From an uncultured Bradyrhizobium sp. (GTDB lineage: Bacteria; Pseudomonadota; Alphaproteobacteria; Rhizobiales; Xanthobacteraceae): DNA of 64,000 nt. Numbering within the stretch: the stretch's first letter is position 1; the number at the start of each line of letters is the position of its first letter. Positions 44,498 to 53,591 of the stretch are shown here, one piece after another. Made by a program: the position numbers and the translations under genes. The notes beneath the pieces were generated by a model. The model was not told the origin of the DNA. It saw only the letters and a list, made by a program, of their open reading frames with translations, and searched no databases. The stretch is from the NCBI RefSeq assembly GCF_936943645.1, contig NZ_CAKZJO010000085.1:62001-126000 (forward strand). The letters are read 5' to 3'.

Positions 44498-45166
44498 TCA
44501 GCGGAACAGGTCGAAGTGATAGTTCACGCCGACGCGGAAGGTGTGGAACTTCGCGGCGTTCCAGTCGGGCAGGTCGTCATGCTTGAACTCGGTGTAGAGA
44601 TATTCGGCCTTGGCGGACCATTTCGGCAGGAACGCCCATTCGACGCCGCCGCCCGCGGTCCAGCCCATTTTCATCTTGTTGATCGTGCCGTCCTTCAATT
44701 CGCCGGCGGCAAGACCCGCGGTCCCGAACAGCAGCAGGCGTGAATCCATCGTCGCAATGCCGGCGCGGGCGCGGCCGGTCATGTACCAGGGCAGGCTGAC
44801 CGCGGCGCTGTTGAGTGCGTCGTGGTTCTTGATGTCGCCGCCTTCGAAGTCGTTCTCGATACCGACCACGAACATGGGCGAAAGCTGGTAATTGTAGCCG
44901 ATTTGCACGCCGCCGACGGCGCCCTTGACCTTGCCGCCGCTGGTGCCGACGAGATTGTTGAAGGCGTCGTCGCCGCTCTCGGCATAGCCGGCGTTGAAGC
45001 CTGCATAGAGACCCGTCCACGAATACACCGGCTGCGGCGCTGTGTAAGCGGAGGAGGGCGCTACAGGGCGCGGCGACAGGTCCGCGGCGTGAGCGCTGCC
45101 TGCGGCGAACGCTGCGGCAAACGGCACGACCCGCACCATGCGGCGGATGGCGGCTCTTGCAGTCAT
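44498..45166 (-). CDS. Outer-membrane beta-barrel protein (Omp25/31 porin-like family)
   Basis: A 222-aa outer-membrane protein. Signal peptide about 1-27 (cleavage near AHAADLSP) is followed by YSWTGLYAGFNAGYAESGDD, the usual first strand of the rhizobial Omp25/Omp31 group. Alternating strands include GGVQIGYNYQLSPMFVVGIENDF, WYMTGRARAGIAT and WSAKAEYLYTEF, with a C-terminal FRVGVNYHFDLFR. It ends in Arg rather than the usual Phe. Many Bradyrhizobium genomes have several paralogues of this family. Confidence 0.92.
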   Translation of the reverse strand: MTARAAIRRMVRVVPFAAAFAAGSAHAADLSPRPVAPSSAYTAPQPVYSWTGLYAGFNAGYAESGDDAFNNLVGTSGGKVKGAVGGVQIGYNYQLSPMFVVGIENDFEGGDIKNHDALNSAAVSLPWYMTGRARAGIATMDSRLLLFGTAGLAAGELKDGTINKMKMGWTAGGGVEWAFLPKWSAKAEYLYTEFKHDDLPDWNAAKFHTFRVGVNYHFDLFR

Positions 45167-45238
45167 AATCTCGATCTCCCACTTGGCCGCACCCCTCAGG
45201 GGGGCAGCACGTCCAACCCCGATACGGGAATGCCTGGG

Positions 45239-45264
45239 TTATAAACCGACTGGACGGTTTGTAA
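45239..45264. promoter_or_regulatory. TetR-like palindrome upstream of the porin gene
   Basis: TTATAAACCG (45239-45248) and CGGTTTGTAA (45255-45264) form 10-base arms with one mismatch around a six-base spacer. It lies 73-98 bases before the porin start. The AACCG...CGGTT arrangement resembles TetR-family operators, though the regulator is unknown. Confidence 0.4.
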
Positions 45265-45364
45265 ATAGCAGGAAGGTCACACCTCCATTGCTTTTCGCGG
45301 ACCGTGATCGAGGAGACGACAGTCCGGTCGGATGGGGTCGGGGCTTGCAGGGGCCTGCTGGGAT

Positions 45365-45919
45365 CTAGTCGATCGCGGTGCGCGAGCGGCGGTGGCTGCT
45401 CTGAAGCTCGGGATAGCCCGTCAGCATCAGCTTGTCGGCGCGCACGCCCCAGCTCTCCAGGCGGTCGAGGAAGCTCATGCCGAGCAGATTGGTCTTCATC
45501 TGCCCGCGCTGGACGACGAGGGCCGGCACCGATTTCTCGACGAGATGGCCGACAGAGAGGCGGTCGAGCGTCAGGCGCGCTGCCTTGGTATGGCCGCCCG
45601 CGGTTTCGAGGTCGACGTCATATTCGAGCATTTCGAGCGGCAGCCCGATGGCTTTTGCGGTTTCCCAGGTCAGCACCACCGACGTCGCACCGGTATCGAT
45701 CACCATCGGTGCGGCGACACCGTTGATCTTCGCCCGAAGCGCAAATTCGCCGCCCTGGCCGCGAGGGATCTGCACCGCTGGCGCAGGCGTCGCCGTCTGC
45801 GCGCGAAAAATGTGCGAGACCTTGTGGCTGGCGCGCGCGATCTGATCGGAATCGCCGTAGGCGACGACTGCACCTGCCGTGCCGGCGAGCATGACGAGAA
45901 CGAGCAGGAAGCGGATCAT
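45365..45919 (-). CDS. TIGR02281-family retropepsin-like aspartic protease
   Basis: A 184-aa protein with an N-terminal membrane anchor or signal (about 1-20) and a clan AA single-lobe protease domain. The catalytic motif is VIDTGATSVVL (Asp75). The C-terminal LLGMSFLDRLESWGVRADKLMLT is the family end. Such one-lobe proteins act as dimers in the periplasm or at the inner membrane; the physiological target is unknown. It follows the DUF1289 gene by 28 bases on the same strand, an arrangement common in related genomes. Confidence 0.92.
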   Translation of the reverse strand: MIRFLLVLVMLAGTAGAVVAYGDSDQIARASHKVSHIFRAQTATPAPAVQIPRGQGGEFALRAKINGVAAPMVIDTGATSVVLTWETAKAIGLPLEMLEYDVDLETAGGHTKAARLTLDRLSVGHLVEKSVPALVVQRGQMKTNLLGMSFLDRLESWGVRADKLMLTGYPELQSSHRRSRTAID

Positions 45920-45947
45920 CGCGCGCCTCCGGCGGCGCGCAGGCCGG

Positions 45948-46151
45948 TCAGGCGCGCTTCGGCGATGCCGCGATCGGCACGAGCCCGGCTTCCGTCATGC
46001 GTGCCGGCAACAGGGCCATGACCGCGAGCCGTTCCGTGCTTTCCATGGCGTGCCAACGCGCGATCTCGGGCAGGGTCCGGCCGCAGCCGAAGCATAGCTT
46101 GGTCCGGGGATCGATCATGCAGACGGCGACGCACGGCGTTTCTTTGCTCAT
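45948..46151 (-). CDS. DUF1289-family small cysteine-rich protein
   Basis: A 67-aa protein. The family signature reads CVAVCMIDPRTKLCFGCGRTLPEIARW, with four Cys (7, 11, 20, 23) that probably bind a metal ion. The start is ATG 46151; the open frame continues 12 codons upstream but the conserved N-terminus begins here. Function unknown; usually found alone or beside the TIGR02281 protease, as here. Confidence 0.9.
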   Translation of the reverse strand: MSKETPCVAVCMIDPRTKLCFGCGRTLPEIARWHAMESTERLAVMALLPARMTEAGLVPIAASPKRA

Positions 46152-46196
46152 TCGGACATAGTGGGGGATGGTCGGGCATGTCTGCAAGCATCTGGT

Positions 46197-47792
46197 TTAA
46201 GAGCCCGTGCCGGCGCTCATGATCGGCTTGTGGCGCGGCCGGCGCTTCTCGTCGGGCAGTACCGAACTCTCCGGCTGGAGCGGTGGGGAATCATCCGATA
46301 GCGGTGCAAGCGCGCTCATCACGCGTTCCGGCGGGAACGTGACGATCACCTCGGTGCCGATACGCAGCTTCGATTTCAGCGTGAACGTGCCGCCGTGCAG
46401 GTCGATCAGATTCTTGGCGATCGGCAGACCGAGGCCCGCGCCCTGTTCGGCCGATTTGATCGAGTTGGAACCCTGGCCGAACGAAGCGAGCACGACCGGG
46501 ATCTCGTCCTCAGGGATTCCGGAGCCGGTGTCCTTCACCGAGAGATATTGTCCACCCGATGCGGTCCAGCCGGCCTTGAGCCAGATCTCGCCGCCCTGCG
46601 GAGTGAACTTGATCGCGTTGGAGATCAGGTTGAGCACCACCTGGCGGATCGCGCGCTCGTCGGCCCAGAGCCGCGGCATGGCCTGCTCGAACACTTCGTG
46701 GATGGTGATGCCGCGGCTCGAGGCACGCAGCTTCATCAGATGATGGCAGTCGGCGACGACGCCGACCAGCGACACCGCTTCCTCGTTGAGCTCGTAGCGG
46801 CCGGCCTCGATCCGCGAGAGGTCGAGGATCTCGTTGATGAGGTTGAGCAGGTGGACGCCGGAATTATGAATGTCCGCCGAGTACTCCTTGTAGACCGGCA
46901 CCGCGTGCGCGCCAAAGATCTCGCTCTTCATCACCTCGGAGAAACCGAGGATCGCGTTCAGCGGGGTGCGCAGCTCGTGGCTCATCTGCGCAAGGAAGCG
47001 CGACTTGGCGACGTTGGCGGACTCGGCGCGGTGGCGCGCTTCGTCCGAGATCGCCTTGGCCTGTTCGAGCTCGCCGATCAGCGCGTCCTTCTCGGCGCGC
47101 GCTTCCAGCGTCGCGAAGGTCGAGGAGTGCAGGCGATGTGCCAGCAGCACGAAATAGCCTTCGGCGGCAAGCGCGAGCGCGGCCAGGATATAGTTGTCCA
47201 GCGAGCCGGTCATCGCGAAACTCAGTGCCATCGCGACCGCGACCGGCGCGGTGGCAGCGAGGGCGGCGATCGGCAAGTTCGCGGCCAGCATGCTCGATAC
47301 TGCGATCACCAGCAGCATCAGGAACATCATCAGCGTTTCCGTGACCATGTCGAGCACGGGATGGATCAGGATCGCCATCCAGCACAGGCCGTACAGCAGA
47401 TCGAGCACGACGAAGCGCGTCCGCCATGCACGCGTCGCCGCGGGCGAGGCGGATTCGGTCAGGAAGCGCCGGCAACTGCGGACCATGGCGCTGTGGATGC
47501 AGAGCATGCCGGCGGTCCAGGCAGCGGCGGGAATCGGCTGCATCCACAGGCCGAACAGCACGCCGGTTGCGACCACCAGCAGCATCACGACATAGGAAGC
47601 CGACAGCCGGGTCTGGGCATATTGGCGCAGCATCTCGGCGTCGAAGGCCGGACGGGTTCCACTGGTCGACGTTAACTTGTCCCGCGCCTCGCGCACCCGC
47701 TGCGCCGCAGCCCTTCGGCTGCTCGCCGATGGAGCGCTCACCGGCTCGGCCGGAAGCTGCACTACCTCAGGCTTTTCAGCGGGGTTACTCAT
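46197..47792 (-). CDS. Membrane sensor histidine kinase (DivJ/PleC/PdhS-like)
   Basis: A 531-aa kinase. A charged N-terminus (~60 aa) precedes about six transmembrane helices (about 62-215), a coiled coil, the dimerisation/phosphoacceptor helix AQMSHELRTPLNAILGFSEVM (His272), and an ATPase domain with N-box NLISNAIKFTP, DTGSGIP and GAGLGLPIAKNLIDLHGG. The segment NSGVHLLNLINEILDLSRIEAGRYEL matches the DivJ/PleC/PdhS group that acts on DivK in alphaproteobacteria. ATG 47792 is preferred; GTG 47816 is in frame. No response regulator is adjacent, typical of this group. A CtrA-type box lies about 105 bases upstream. Confidence 0.92.
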   Translation of the reverse strand: MSNPAEKPEVVQLPAEPVSAPSASSRRAAAQRVREARDKLTSTSGTRPAFDAEMLRQYAQTRLSASYVVMLLVVATGVLFGLWMQPIPAAAWTAGMLCIHSAMVRSCRRFLTESASPAATRAWRTRFVVLDLLYGLCWMAILIHPVLDMVTETLMMFLMLLVIAVSSMLAANLPIAALAATAPVAVAMALSFAMTGSLDNYILAALALAAEGYFVLLAHRLHSSTFATLEARAEKDALIGELEQAKAISDEARHRAESANVAKSRFLAQMSHELRTPLNAILGFSEVMKSEIFGAHAVPVYKEYSADIHNSGVHLLNLINEILDLSRIEAGRYELNEEAVSLVGVVADCHHLMKLRASSRGITIHEVFEQAMPRLWADERAIRQVVLNLISNAIKFTPQGGEIWLKAGWTASGGQYLSVKDTGSGIPEDEIPVVLASFGQGSNSIKSAEQGAGLGLPIAKNLIDLHGGTFTLKSKLRIGTEVIVTFPPERVMSALAPLSDDSPPLQPESSVLPDEKRRPRHKPIMSAGTGS

Positions 47793-47859
47793 CAAGCAAC
47801 AACGATTCCTGCCCACGCCGGACGCGGGCCTTCTGCATTGTCTATCTCTGGCAAGAAAT

Positions 47860-47879
47860 CCTTAAGAGGTGACTTAAGG
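47860..47879. repeat. Inverted repeat CCTTAAG-N6-CTTAAGG before the kinase gene
   Basis: Perfect 7-base arms at 47860-47866 and 47873-47879. It is 68-87 bases upstream of the kinase start on the minus strand, close to the expected promoter, and next to the CtrA-type box. Confidence 0.45.
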
Positions 47880-47894
47880 AGCTAAAGAATTACG

Positions 47895-47909
47895 TTAACC
47901 CGGCGTTAA
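47895..47909. promoter_or_regulatory. CtrA-type box TTAA-N7-TTAA upstream of the histidine kinase
   Basis: TTAA at 47895-47898 and TTAA at 47906-47909, seven bases apart, exactly the full CtrA consensus. It lies about 103-117 bases upstream of the kinase start, in the only intergenic stretch before it. CtrA is the DivK-controlled cell-cycle regulator. Confidence 0.55.
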
Positions 47910-47930
47910 TTTGGATCCGGCCCGCGCCGT

Positions 47931-49211
47931 TCAGCGCAGCATGGCGTGCTGCACGATGTAGACCACCGCCCCCGCCAAATACCCCACGAGCGCGGGGCCT
48001 GCGATGCGGCGGGCGTACCAGAAGAACTCGATCTTCTCGAGCCCCATGGCGGCAACGCCCGCGGCCGAGCCGATGATCAGGATCGAGCCGCCGGTGCCGG
48101 CGCAATAGGCGATGAACTCCCAGATGAAGCTGTCCGGCGGATACTGCACCAGATTGTACATGCCCATCGTGGCGGCGACGAGCGGCACGTTGTCGATGAT
48201 GGCGCTCAAGAGCCCGAGCAGGATCACGATGATGTCGAGACGGCCGACCGTGGCGTCGAGCCATTTTGCCAGCAGCTCGAGGACGCGGGCGTGCTCCAGG
48301 CACGCCACGGCCATGAGGATGCCGACGAAGAACACGATCGAGCTCATGTCGATGCGCGTCAGCGCATGGACGAGGGTGAGGGGCCGACGCGCATCCTCGT
48401 CCTTGTGACGATGCACGACCTCGCCGACCAGCCAGAGGATGCCCAGTCCGAAGAGGATACCCATGAACGGCGCGAGGTGCGTCACGGCCTTGAAGACAGG
48501 AACGGCAACCAGGGTGCCGAGGCCGAGATAGAACATCAGATTGCGCTCGAACACCTCGACCCTGAGAGCCTGCTCCCGACCCTGCAGCGGAGGGACGATC
48601 TCCTTGCCCTTGAGCGAATAGCCGATGATCAGCAGCGGGATCAGCAGGTTGAACAGCGAAGGCAGGAACACCGCCTTCATGATGTTGACGGGAGAGATCT
48701 GCCCGCCGATCCAGAGCATCGTCGTCGTGACGTCGCCGATCACGGTCCAGGCGCCGCCGGCATTGGCGGCGATGACGATGATGGACGCGAACAGCAGGCG
48801 GTCGCTCTTGTTGCCGATCAGTTTCTGGATCAGCGAGATCATCACGATGGTGGTCGTCAGATTGTCGAGGATCGCGCTCAGGAAGAACGTCACGAAGCCG
48901 ATGATCCACATCAGCGTGGTCTGCTTCGTGGTGCGGATGACCGAGGTGATGACTTCGAAGCCGTTATGGGCGTCGATCACCTCGACGATCGTCATCGCGC
49001 CGATCAGGAAGAAGACGATCTGCGCGGTCGAGGCGACGGATTCGTCGAGCTGGTGGTTGACCAGCGAGGCGTCGCCGACTGAGATCGCATAGATGGTCCA
49101 GAGCAGGCCCGCTCCGAGGAGGGCCGAGGCGCTCTTGTTGACGCCGAGAGGGTGTTCGAGCGCGATGGCAGCATACGCAACGATGAAAATGGCGGCGATC
49201 ACGCTCAGCAA
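47931..49211 (-). CDS. nhaD: Sodium:proton antiporter NhaD
   Basis: A 426-aa inner-membrane antiporter of the NhaD/ArsB-like ion-transporter superfamily, about 11-12 helices. NhaD-specific segments are FFLIGAMTIVEVIDAHNGFEVIT, FFLSAILDNLTTTIVMISLIQKL, IVIAANAGGAWTVIGDVTTTMLWIGG and LLSAIIDNVPLVAATMGM. It exports Na+ or Li+ against protons. The start is TTG 49211 preceded by a GGGGGG run. It seems to be transcribed alone. Confidence 0.95.
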   Translation of the reverse strand: MLSVIAAIFIVAYAAIALEHPLGVNKSASALLGAGLLWTIYAISVGDASLVNHQLDESVASTAQIVFFLIGAMTIVEVIDAHNGFEVITSVIRTTKQTTLMWIIGFVTFFLSAILDNLTTTIVMISLIQKLIGNKSDRLLFASIIVIAANAGGAWTVIGDVTTTMLWIGGQISPVNIMKAVFLPSLFNLLIPLLIIGYSLKGKEIVPPLQGREQALRVEVFERNLMFYLGLGTLVAVPVFKAVTHLAPFMGILFGLGILWLVGEVVHRHKDEDARRPLTLVHALTRIDMSSIVFFVGILMAVACLEHARVLELLAKWLDATVGRLDIIVILLGLLSAIIDNVPLVAATMGMYNLVQYPPDSFIWEFIAYCAGTGGSILIIGSAAGVAAMGLEKIEFFWYARRIAGPALVGYLAGAVVYIVQHAMLR

Positions 49212-49324
49212 GTCAATTCCCCCCGGAATTCGTTCTTCGGCTCAATGCGGGGCCCGTCGCGGCGGGCGCCGCGTCGAGACCCGCGAGCGCCGCAGCTGCC
49301 CGGCTGCGGCCCTCGATAGGTTTC

Positions 49325-50197
49325 TCAGCGTTGCAGGCGCGCGAGCAGGCTCGACGTATCCCAGCGCTTGCCGCCCATCTTCTCCACCTCGGAATAGAAC
49401 TGGTCGACCAGCGCGGTGACGGGAAGGTTGGCGCCATTGCGGCGGGCTTCGGCGATCGCGATCGAGAGGTCCTTGCGCATCCATTCGACCGCAAAGCCGA
49501 AATCGTACTTGTCGTCGTTCATGGTCTTGTAGCGGTTCTCCATCTGCCAGGACTGCGCAGCGCCCTTGGAGATGGTCTCGATCACAGCGGCGACGTCGAG
49601 CCCGCTCTTCTTGGCGAAGTGGATGCCTTCGGACAGGCCCTGCACCAGACCGGCGATGCAGATCTGGTTGACCATCTTCGTCAGCTGGCCGCTTCCGGCG
49701 GGTCCGAGCAGCTTGCACATGCGGGCATAGGCGCCCGTGATAACAGGCTCGGCGCCGGAATAGGCATCCTGCGCGCCGCCGCACATCACCGTCAGCACGC
49801 CGTTCTCGGCGCCAGCCTGGCCGCCGGAGACCGGTGCATCGACGAATTTGAATCCGGCCTTGGTGGCGGCTGCATCCAGCTCACGGGCGACCTCGGCAGA
49901 GGCGGTGGTGTGGTCGACGAAGGTTGCCCCCTTCTTCATGCCCGCAAAGGCGCCGTCGGCGCCGATCGTGACCGCGCGCAGGTCGTTGTCGTTGCCGACG
50001 CAGCACATCACGAAATCCTGACCTTCGGCGGCCGCCTTCGGGGTTGCCGCCGTCTTGCCGCCGAACTTGTCCGCCCATTCCTTCGCCTTGGCCGCGGTGC
50101 GGTTGTAGACGGTGACCTCATGGCCCCCTTTTTTCACGAGGTGTCCGGCCATGGGGAAGCCCATCACGCCGAGACCGAGGAAAGCGACTTTAGCCAT
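49325..50197 (-). CDS. NAD(P)-dependent beta-hydroxyacid dehydrogenase (GarR/GlxR, 2-hydroxy-3-oxopropionate reductase-like)
   Basis: A 290-aa enzyme of the 3-hydroxyisobutyrate dehydrogenase family. The Rossmann motif FLGLGVMGFPMAGHLVKKG is at 5-23, the substrate-binding DAPVSGGQAGAENGVLTVMCGG near 120, and the catalytic Lys in GSGQLTKMVNQI near 172. The tartronate-semialdehyde reductase group is the closest by eye, but substrate cannot be fixed. The start is ATG 50197. A 200-base gap upstream holds its promoter and that of the divergent VOC gene. Confidence 0.92.
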   Translation of the reverse strand: MAKVAFLGLGVMGFPMAGHLVKKGGHEVTVYNRTAAKAKEWADKFGGKTAATPKAAAEGQDFVMCCVGNDNDLRAVTIGADGAFAGMKKGATFVDHTTASAEVARELDAAATKAGFKFVDAPVSGGQAGAENGVLTVMCGGAQDAYSGAEPVITGAYARMCKLLGPAGSGQLTKMVNQICIAGLVQGLSEGIHFAKKSGLDVAAVIETISKGAAQSWQMENRYKTMNDDKYDFGFAVEWMRKDLSIAIAEARRNGANLPVTALVDQFYSEVEKMGGKRWDTSSLLARLQR

Positions 50198-50397
50198 GTG
50201 TGGTACCTTGTCCGTAGTTTTGAGTTTTTACGGTTGTAGCCGGGCGAGGGCGCCGGGCGGCGTCCTCGAAGTTCCGCTGCGAAGGCGGACCGGAGGCGCA
50301 CCATAAACCGTTAAGGGCGGAGGGCAACGGCTTCGTTTGGCGGCCCCCTGTGCTAGGATGGCGGGACCTAAGGACTTCGAAAAAAGGGAGCGAAAGC

Positions 50398-50847
50398 ATG
50401 GCATCGGGCTTGGGCAGTGTGAGCGTTGGCGTCCTCGATCATTTCAACATCCGGACCCGGAATCTGGGCGAGACCGTCCGTTTCTACGAGGATGTGCTGG
50501 GCCTGGAAAAAGGCGCCCGGCCGAATTTCGCCTTTCCCGGCGCCTGGATGTACAGCGAGGGCAAGGCGGTGGTGCACCTCGTCGATATTTCCGCGACGGC
50601 GGAGCCGCAAAAGCCGGATTCCGGCGTCGTGCATCACGTCGCCTTCGTCAGCCGCGGCTTCGACGGCATGAAGCAGCGGCTGGCATCCAAGGGCATGAAG
50701 TTCGACTCCCGCCAGGTGCCCGGCGGCGACCTCTGGCAGATTTTCGTTCACGATCCCAACGGGGTCATGATCGAGCTGAACTACGAGGCCGCCAGGGAGC
50801 AGGGGGCGGCGCCCGCCGAGATGGCTGACGATATCGGCAGGCAGTAG
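50398..50847 (+). CDS. VOC-superfamily (glyoxalase/dioxygenase-like) protein
   Basis: A 149-aa single-chain VOC protein with two beta-alpha-beta-beta-beta modules. The first is VGVLDHFNIRTRNLGETVRFYEDVLGLEKG, the second VHHVAFVSRGFDGMKQRLASKG followed by WQIFVHDPNGVMIELNY. The metal-site residues (His, Glu) are conserved in position. ATG 50398 is chosen over the longer frame because GGGAG precedes it. Lactoylglutathione-lyase-like or another metal-dependent activity; substrate unknown. Confidence 0.9.
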   Translation: MASGLGSVSVGVLDHFNIRTRNLGETVRFYEDVLGLEKGARPNFAFPGAWMYSEGKAVVHLVDISATAEPQKPDSGVVHHVAFVSRGFDGMKQRLASKGMKFDSRQVPGGDLWQIFVHDPNGVMIELNYEAAREQGAAPAEMADDIGRQ

Positions 50848-50976
50848 CCTTTTGGGCGTTTCCGCTCTAATGGGGCATCCTAAAGTCTTGAGCATGACCT
50901 CCCCGGAATGCCGCTCCGCGCTTTGCGCCGGCGCGGCCCTCCGGGGCCGGATCAGGCTCCGTTCAGGAGATGCGCT

Positions 50977-52119
50977 TTGAGCGTGACGCAGCAACAGGTT
51001 CTCGACAGCCTCGCCAGGGTGAAGTCGCCCCGCGGGGTCGCGCTCACCAATGCCAATGTGCTGAGCGCAATCAGTGCGTCCGACGGCAAGGTGTTCTTCT
51101 CGATCAATGTCGATGCTGCCGAGGCCAGGGCCTGGGAATCCATCCGGGCCGAGGCCGAGGCTGCCGTGCGCGCCATTCCCGGGGTCACCACCGTGATGGT
51201 GGCGCTCACCGCCGAGCGCAAGCCTGGCTCCGCGCCGCCGCCGCCTCCGCAACCGAGCCGCGGCACGCCGGGCGTGCAGCCGGTCCACGCCCACAAGCCG
51301 CCGCCACAGGGCGGCGCCCAATCGCCGATGGCGCGGCAGTCGGAGATCCCAGGCGTCGCCGCCGTGATCGCGGTGGCCTCCGGCAAGGGCGGCGTCGGCA
51401 AGTCGACCACTGCGCTCAATCTGGCGCTGGGCCTGCGCGATCTCGGCCTCAAGGTCGGCCTGCTCGATGCCGACATCTACGGCCCGTCGGTGCCGCGGCT
51501 GACCGGCCTGCACGACAAGCCGGAGCTGAATGACGAGCGCAAAATGATTCCGCTCCGGCGTTTCGGCCTTGCGATCATGTCGATCGGCTTCCTGGTCGAG
51601 GAAGAGACCGCGATGATCTGGCGCGGTCCGATGGTGATGTCGGCGGTGACGCAGATGCTGCGCGACGTCGAATGGGGCACGCTCGACGTTCTCGTGGTCG
51701 ACATGCCGCCGGGCACCGGCGATGCCCAGCTCACCTTGGCGCAGAACGTACCACTCAAGGGCGCGGTGATCGTCTCGACCCCGCAGGACCTGTCCTTGAT
51801 CGATGCGCGGCGGGGGCTTGCCATGTTCAAGAAGGTCAACGTGCCCGTGCTCGGCATCGTCGAGAACATGAGCTACTTCCAGTGCCCGCATTGCGGCACG
51901 CGGTCGGACATTTTCGGCCATGGCGGGGCGCGGCACGAGGCCGAGAAGCTCGACGTGCCGTTCCTCGGCGAGATCCCGCTGCACATGGCGATTCGGGCCA
52001 CCTCGGATGCCGGCAATCCCGTCGTCGACAGCGAGCCGGACGGTCCCCATGCGGCGATCTACCGCGCCATTGCGGGGCAGGTCCGGGACCAGCTCAAGGG
52101 CGTCAGCGCGCCGGCCTGA
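50977..52119 (+). CDS. mrp: Mrp/NBP35-family Fe-S cluster carrier ATPase (ApbC)
   Basis: A 380-aa Fe-S cluster assembly/transfer ATPase. It has an N-terminal MIP18/DUF59 domain (about 1-80), a Pro-rich linker (about 82-125), the deviant Walker A SGKGGVGKST (about 135-144), VVDMPPGTGDAQLTL, and CPHC, the cluster-binding CxxC. TTG 50977 is the likely start because AGGAGA (50965-50970) is six bases upstream; GTG 50983 is next. It is probably monocistronic. Confidence 0.95.
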   Translation: MSVTQQQVLDSLARVKSPRGVALTNANVLSAISASDGKVFFSINVDAAEARAWESIRAEAEAAVRAIPGVTTVMVALTAERKPGSAPPPPPQPSRGTPGVQPVHAHKPPPQGGAQSPMARQSEIPGVAAVIAVASGKGGVGKSTTALNLALGLRDLGLKVGLLDADIYGPSVPRLTGLHDKPELNDERKMIPLRRFGLAIMSIGFLVEEETAMIWRGPMVMSAVTQMLRDVEWGTLDVLVVDMPPGTGDAQLTLAQNVPLKGAVIVSTPQDLSLIDARRGLAMFKKVNVPVLGIVENMSYFQCPHCGTRSDIFGHGGARHEAEKLDVPFLGEIPLHMAIRATSDAGNPVVDSEPDGPHAAIYRAIAGQVRDQLKGVSAPA

Positions 52120-52252
52120 ATCGCGCGCCGCAGAGCGCATTCTCGTACTTTCGGGGGAGATGCGACTTTCGTAGAGCCCCGTCATGCCATTGTCGCGTTC
52201 CGAAACCGGGCCTTCCGTGTTAAAGGCCCACGGCAGTCAAGCCCCTTCGGTT

Positions 52253-52273
52253 CGACGCGGCCATCACGCGTCG
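52253..52273. repeat. Inverted repeat before the first TRAP receptor gene
   Basis: CGACGCG (52253-52259) and CGCGTCG (52267-52273) with a seven-base spacer, 64-84 bases upstream of ATG 52337. Possible operator; no regulator can be assigned. Confidence 0.3.
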
Positions 52274-52336
52274 CCGGAATAAGCGGCGGCAAAAGAGAAG
52301 TTTAGGGGAAACGCCCCAGCAAGGAGAGACCTGAAG

Positions 52337-53425
<1,089 letters not shown>

Positions 53426-53453
53426 TCGCCTTATCCTAAAGTCGCAAGACCGG

Positions 53454-53488
53454 AAGCCCGGCCTCCCTGGAGGCCGGGCTTTTTCTTT
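53454..53488 (+). terminator. Rho-independent terminator after TRAP receptor 1
   Basis: A 12-bp stem AAGCCCGGCCTC (53454-53465) with GAGGCCGGGCTT (53470-53481), a four-base loop and a T-rich tail (TTTTCTTT). Confidence 0.9.
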
Positions 53489-53591
53489 GCCGCAGTGCGA
53501 TCGGGATGGCATTGGGCCACGGCTTGCGTCATGCTGGTTCCAAGCCTCGGCAAGAAGGCTCACAATCACTGACACATCAGGGCAGGAAATC

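Noticed and set aside
47862..47877. A second CtrA site (TTAA...TTAA)
   Set aside because: The spacer is eight bases, not seven; kept only as an inverted repeat.
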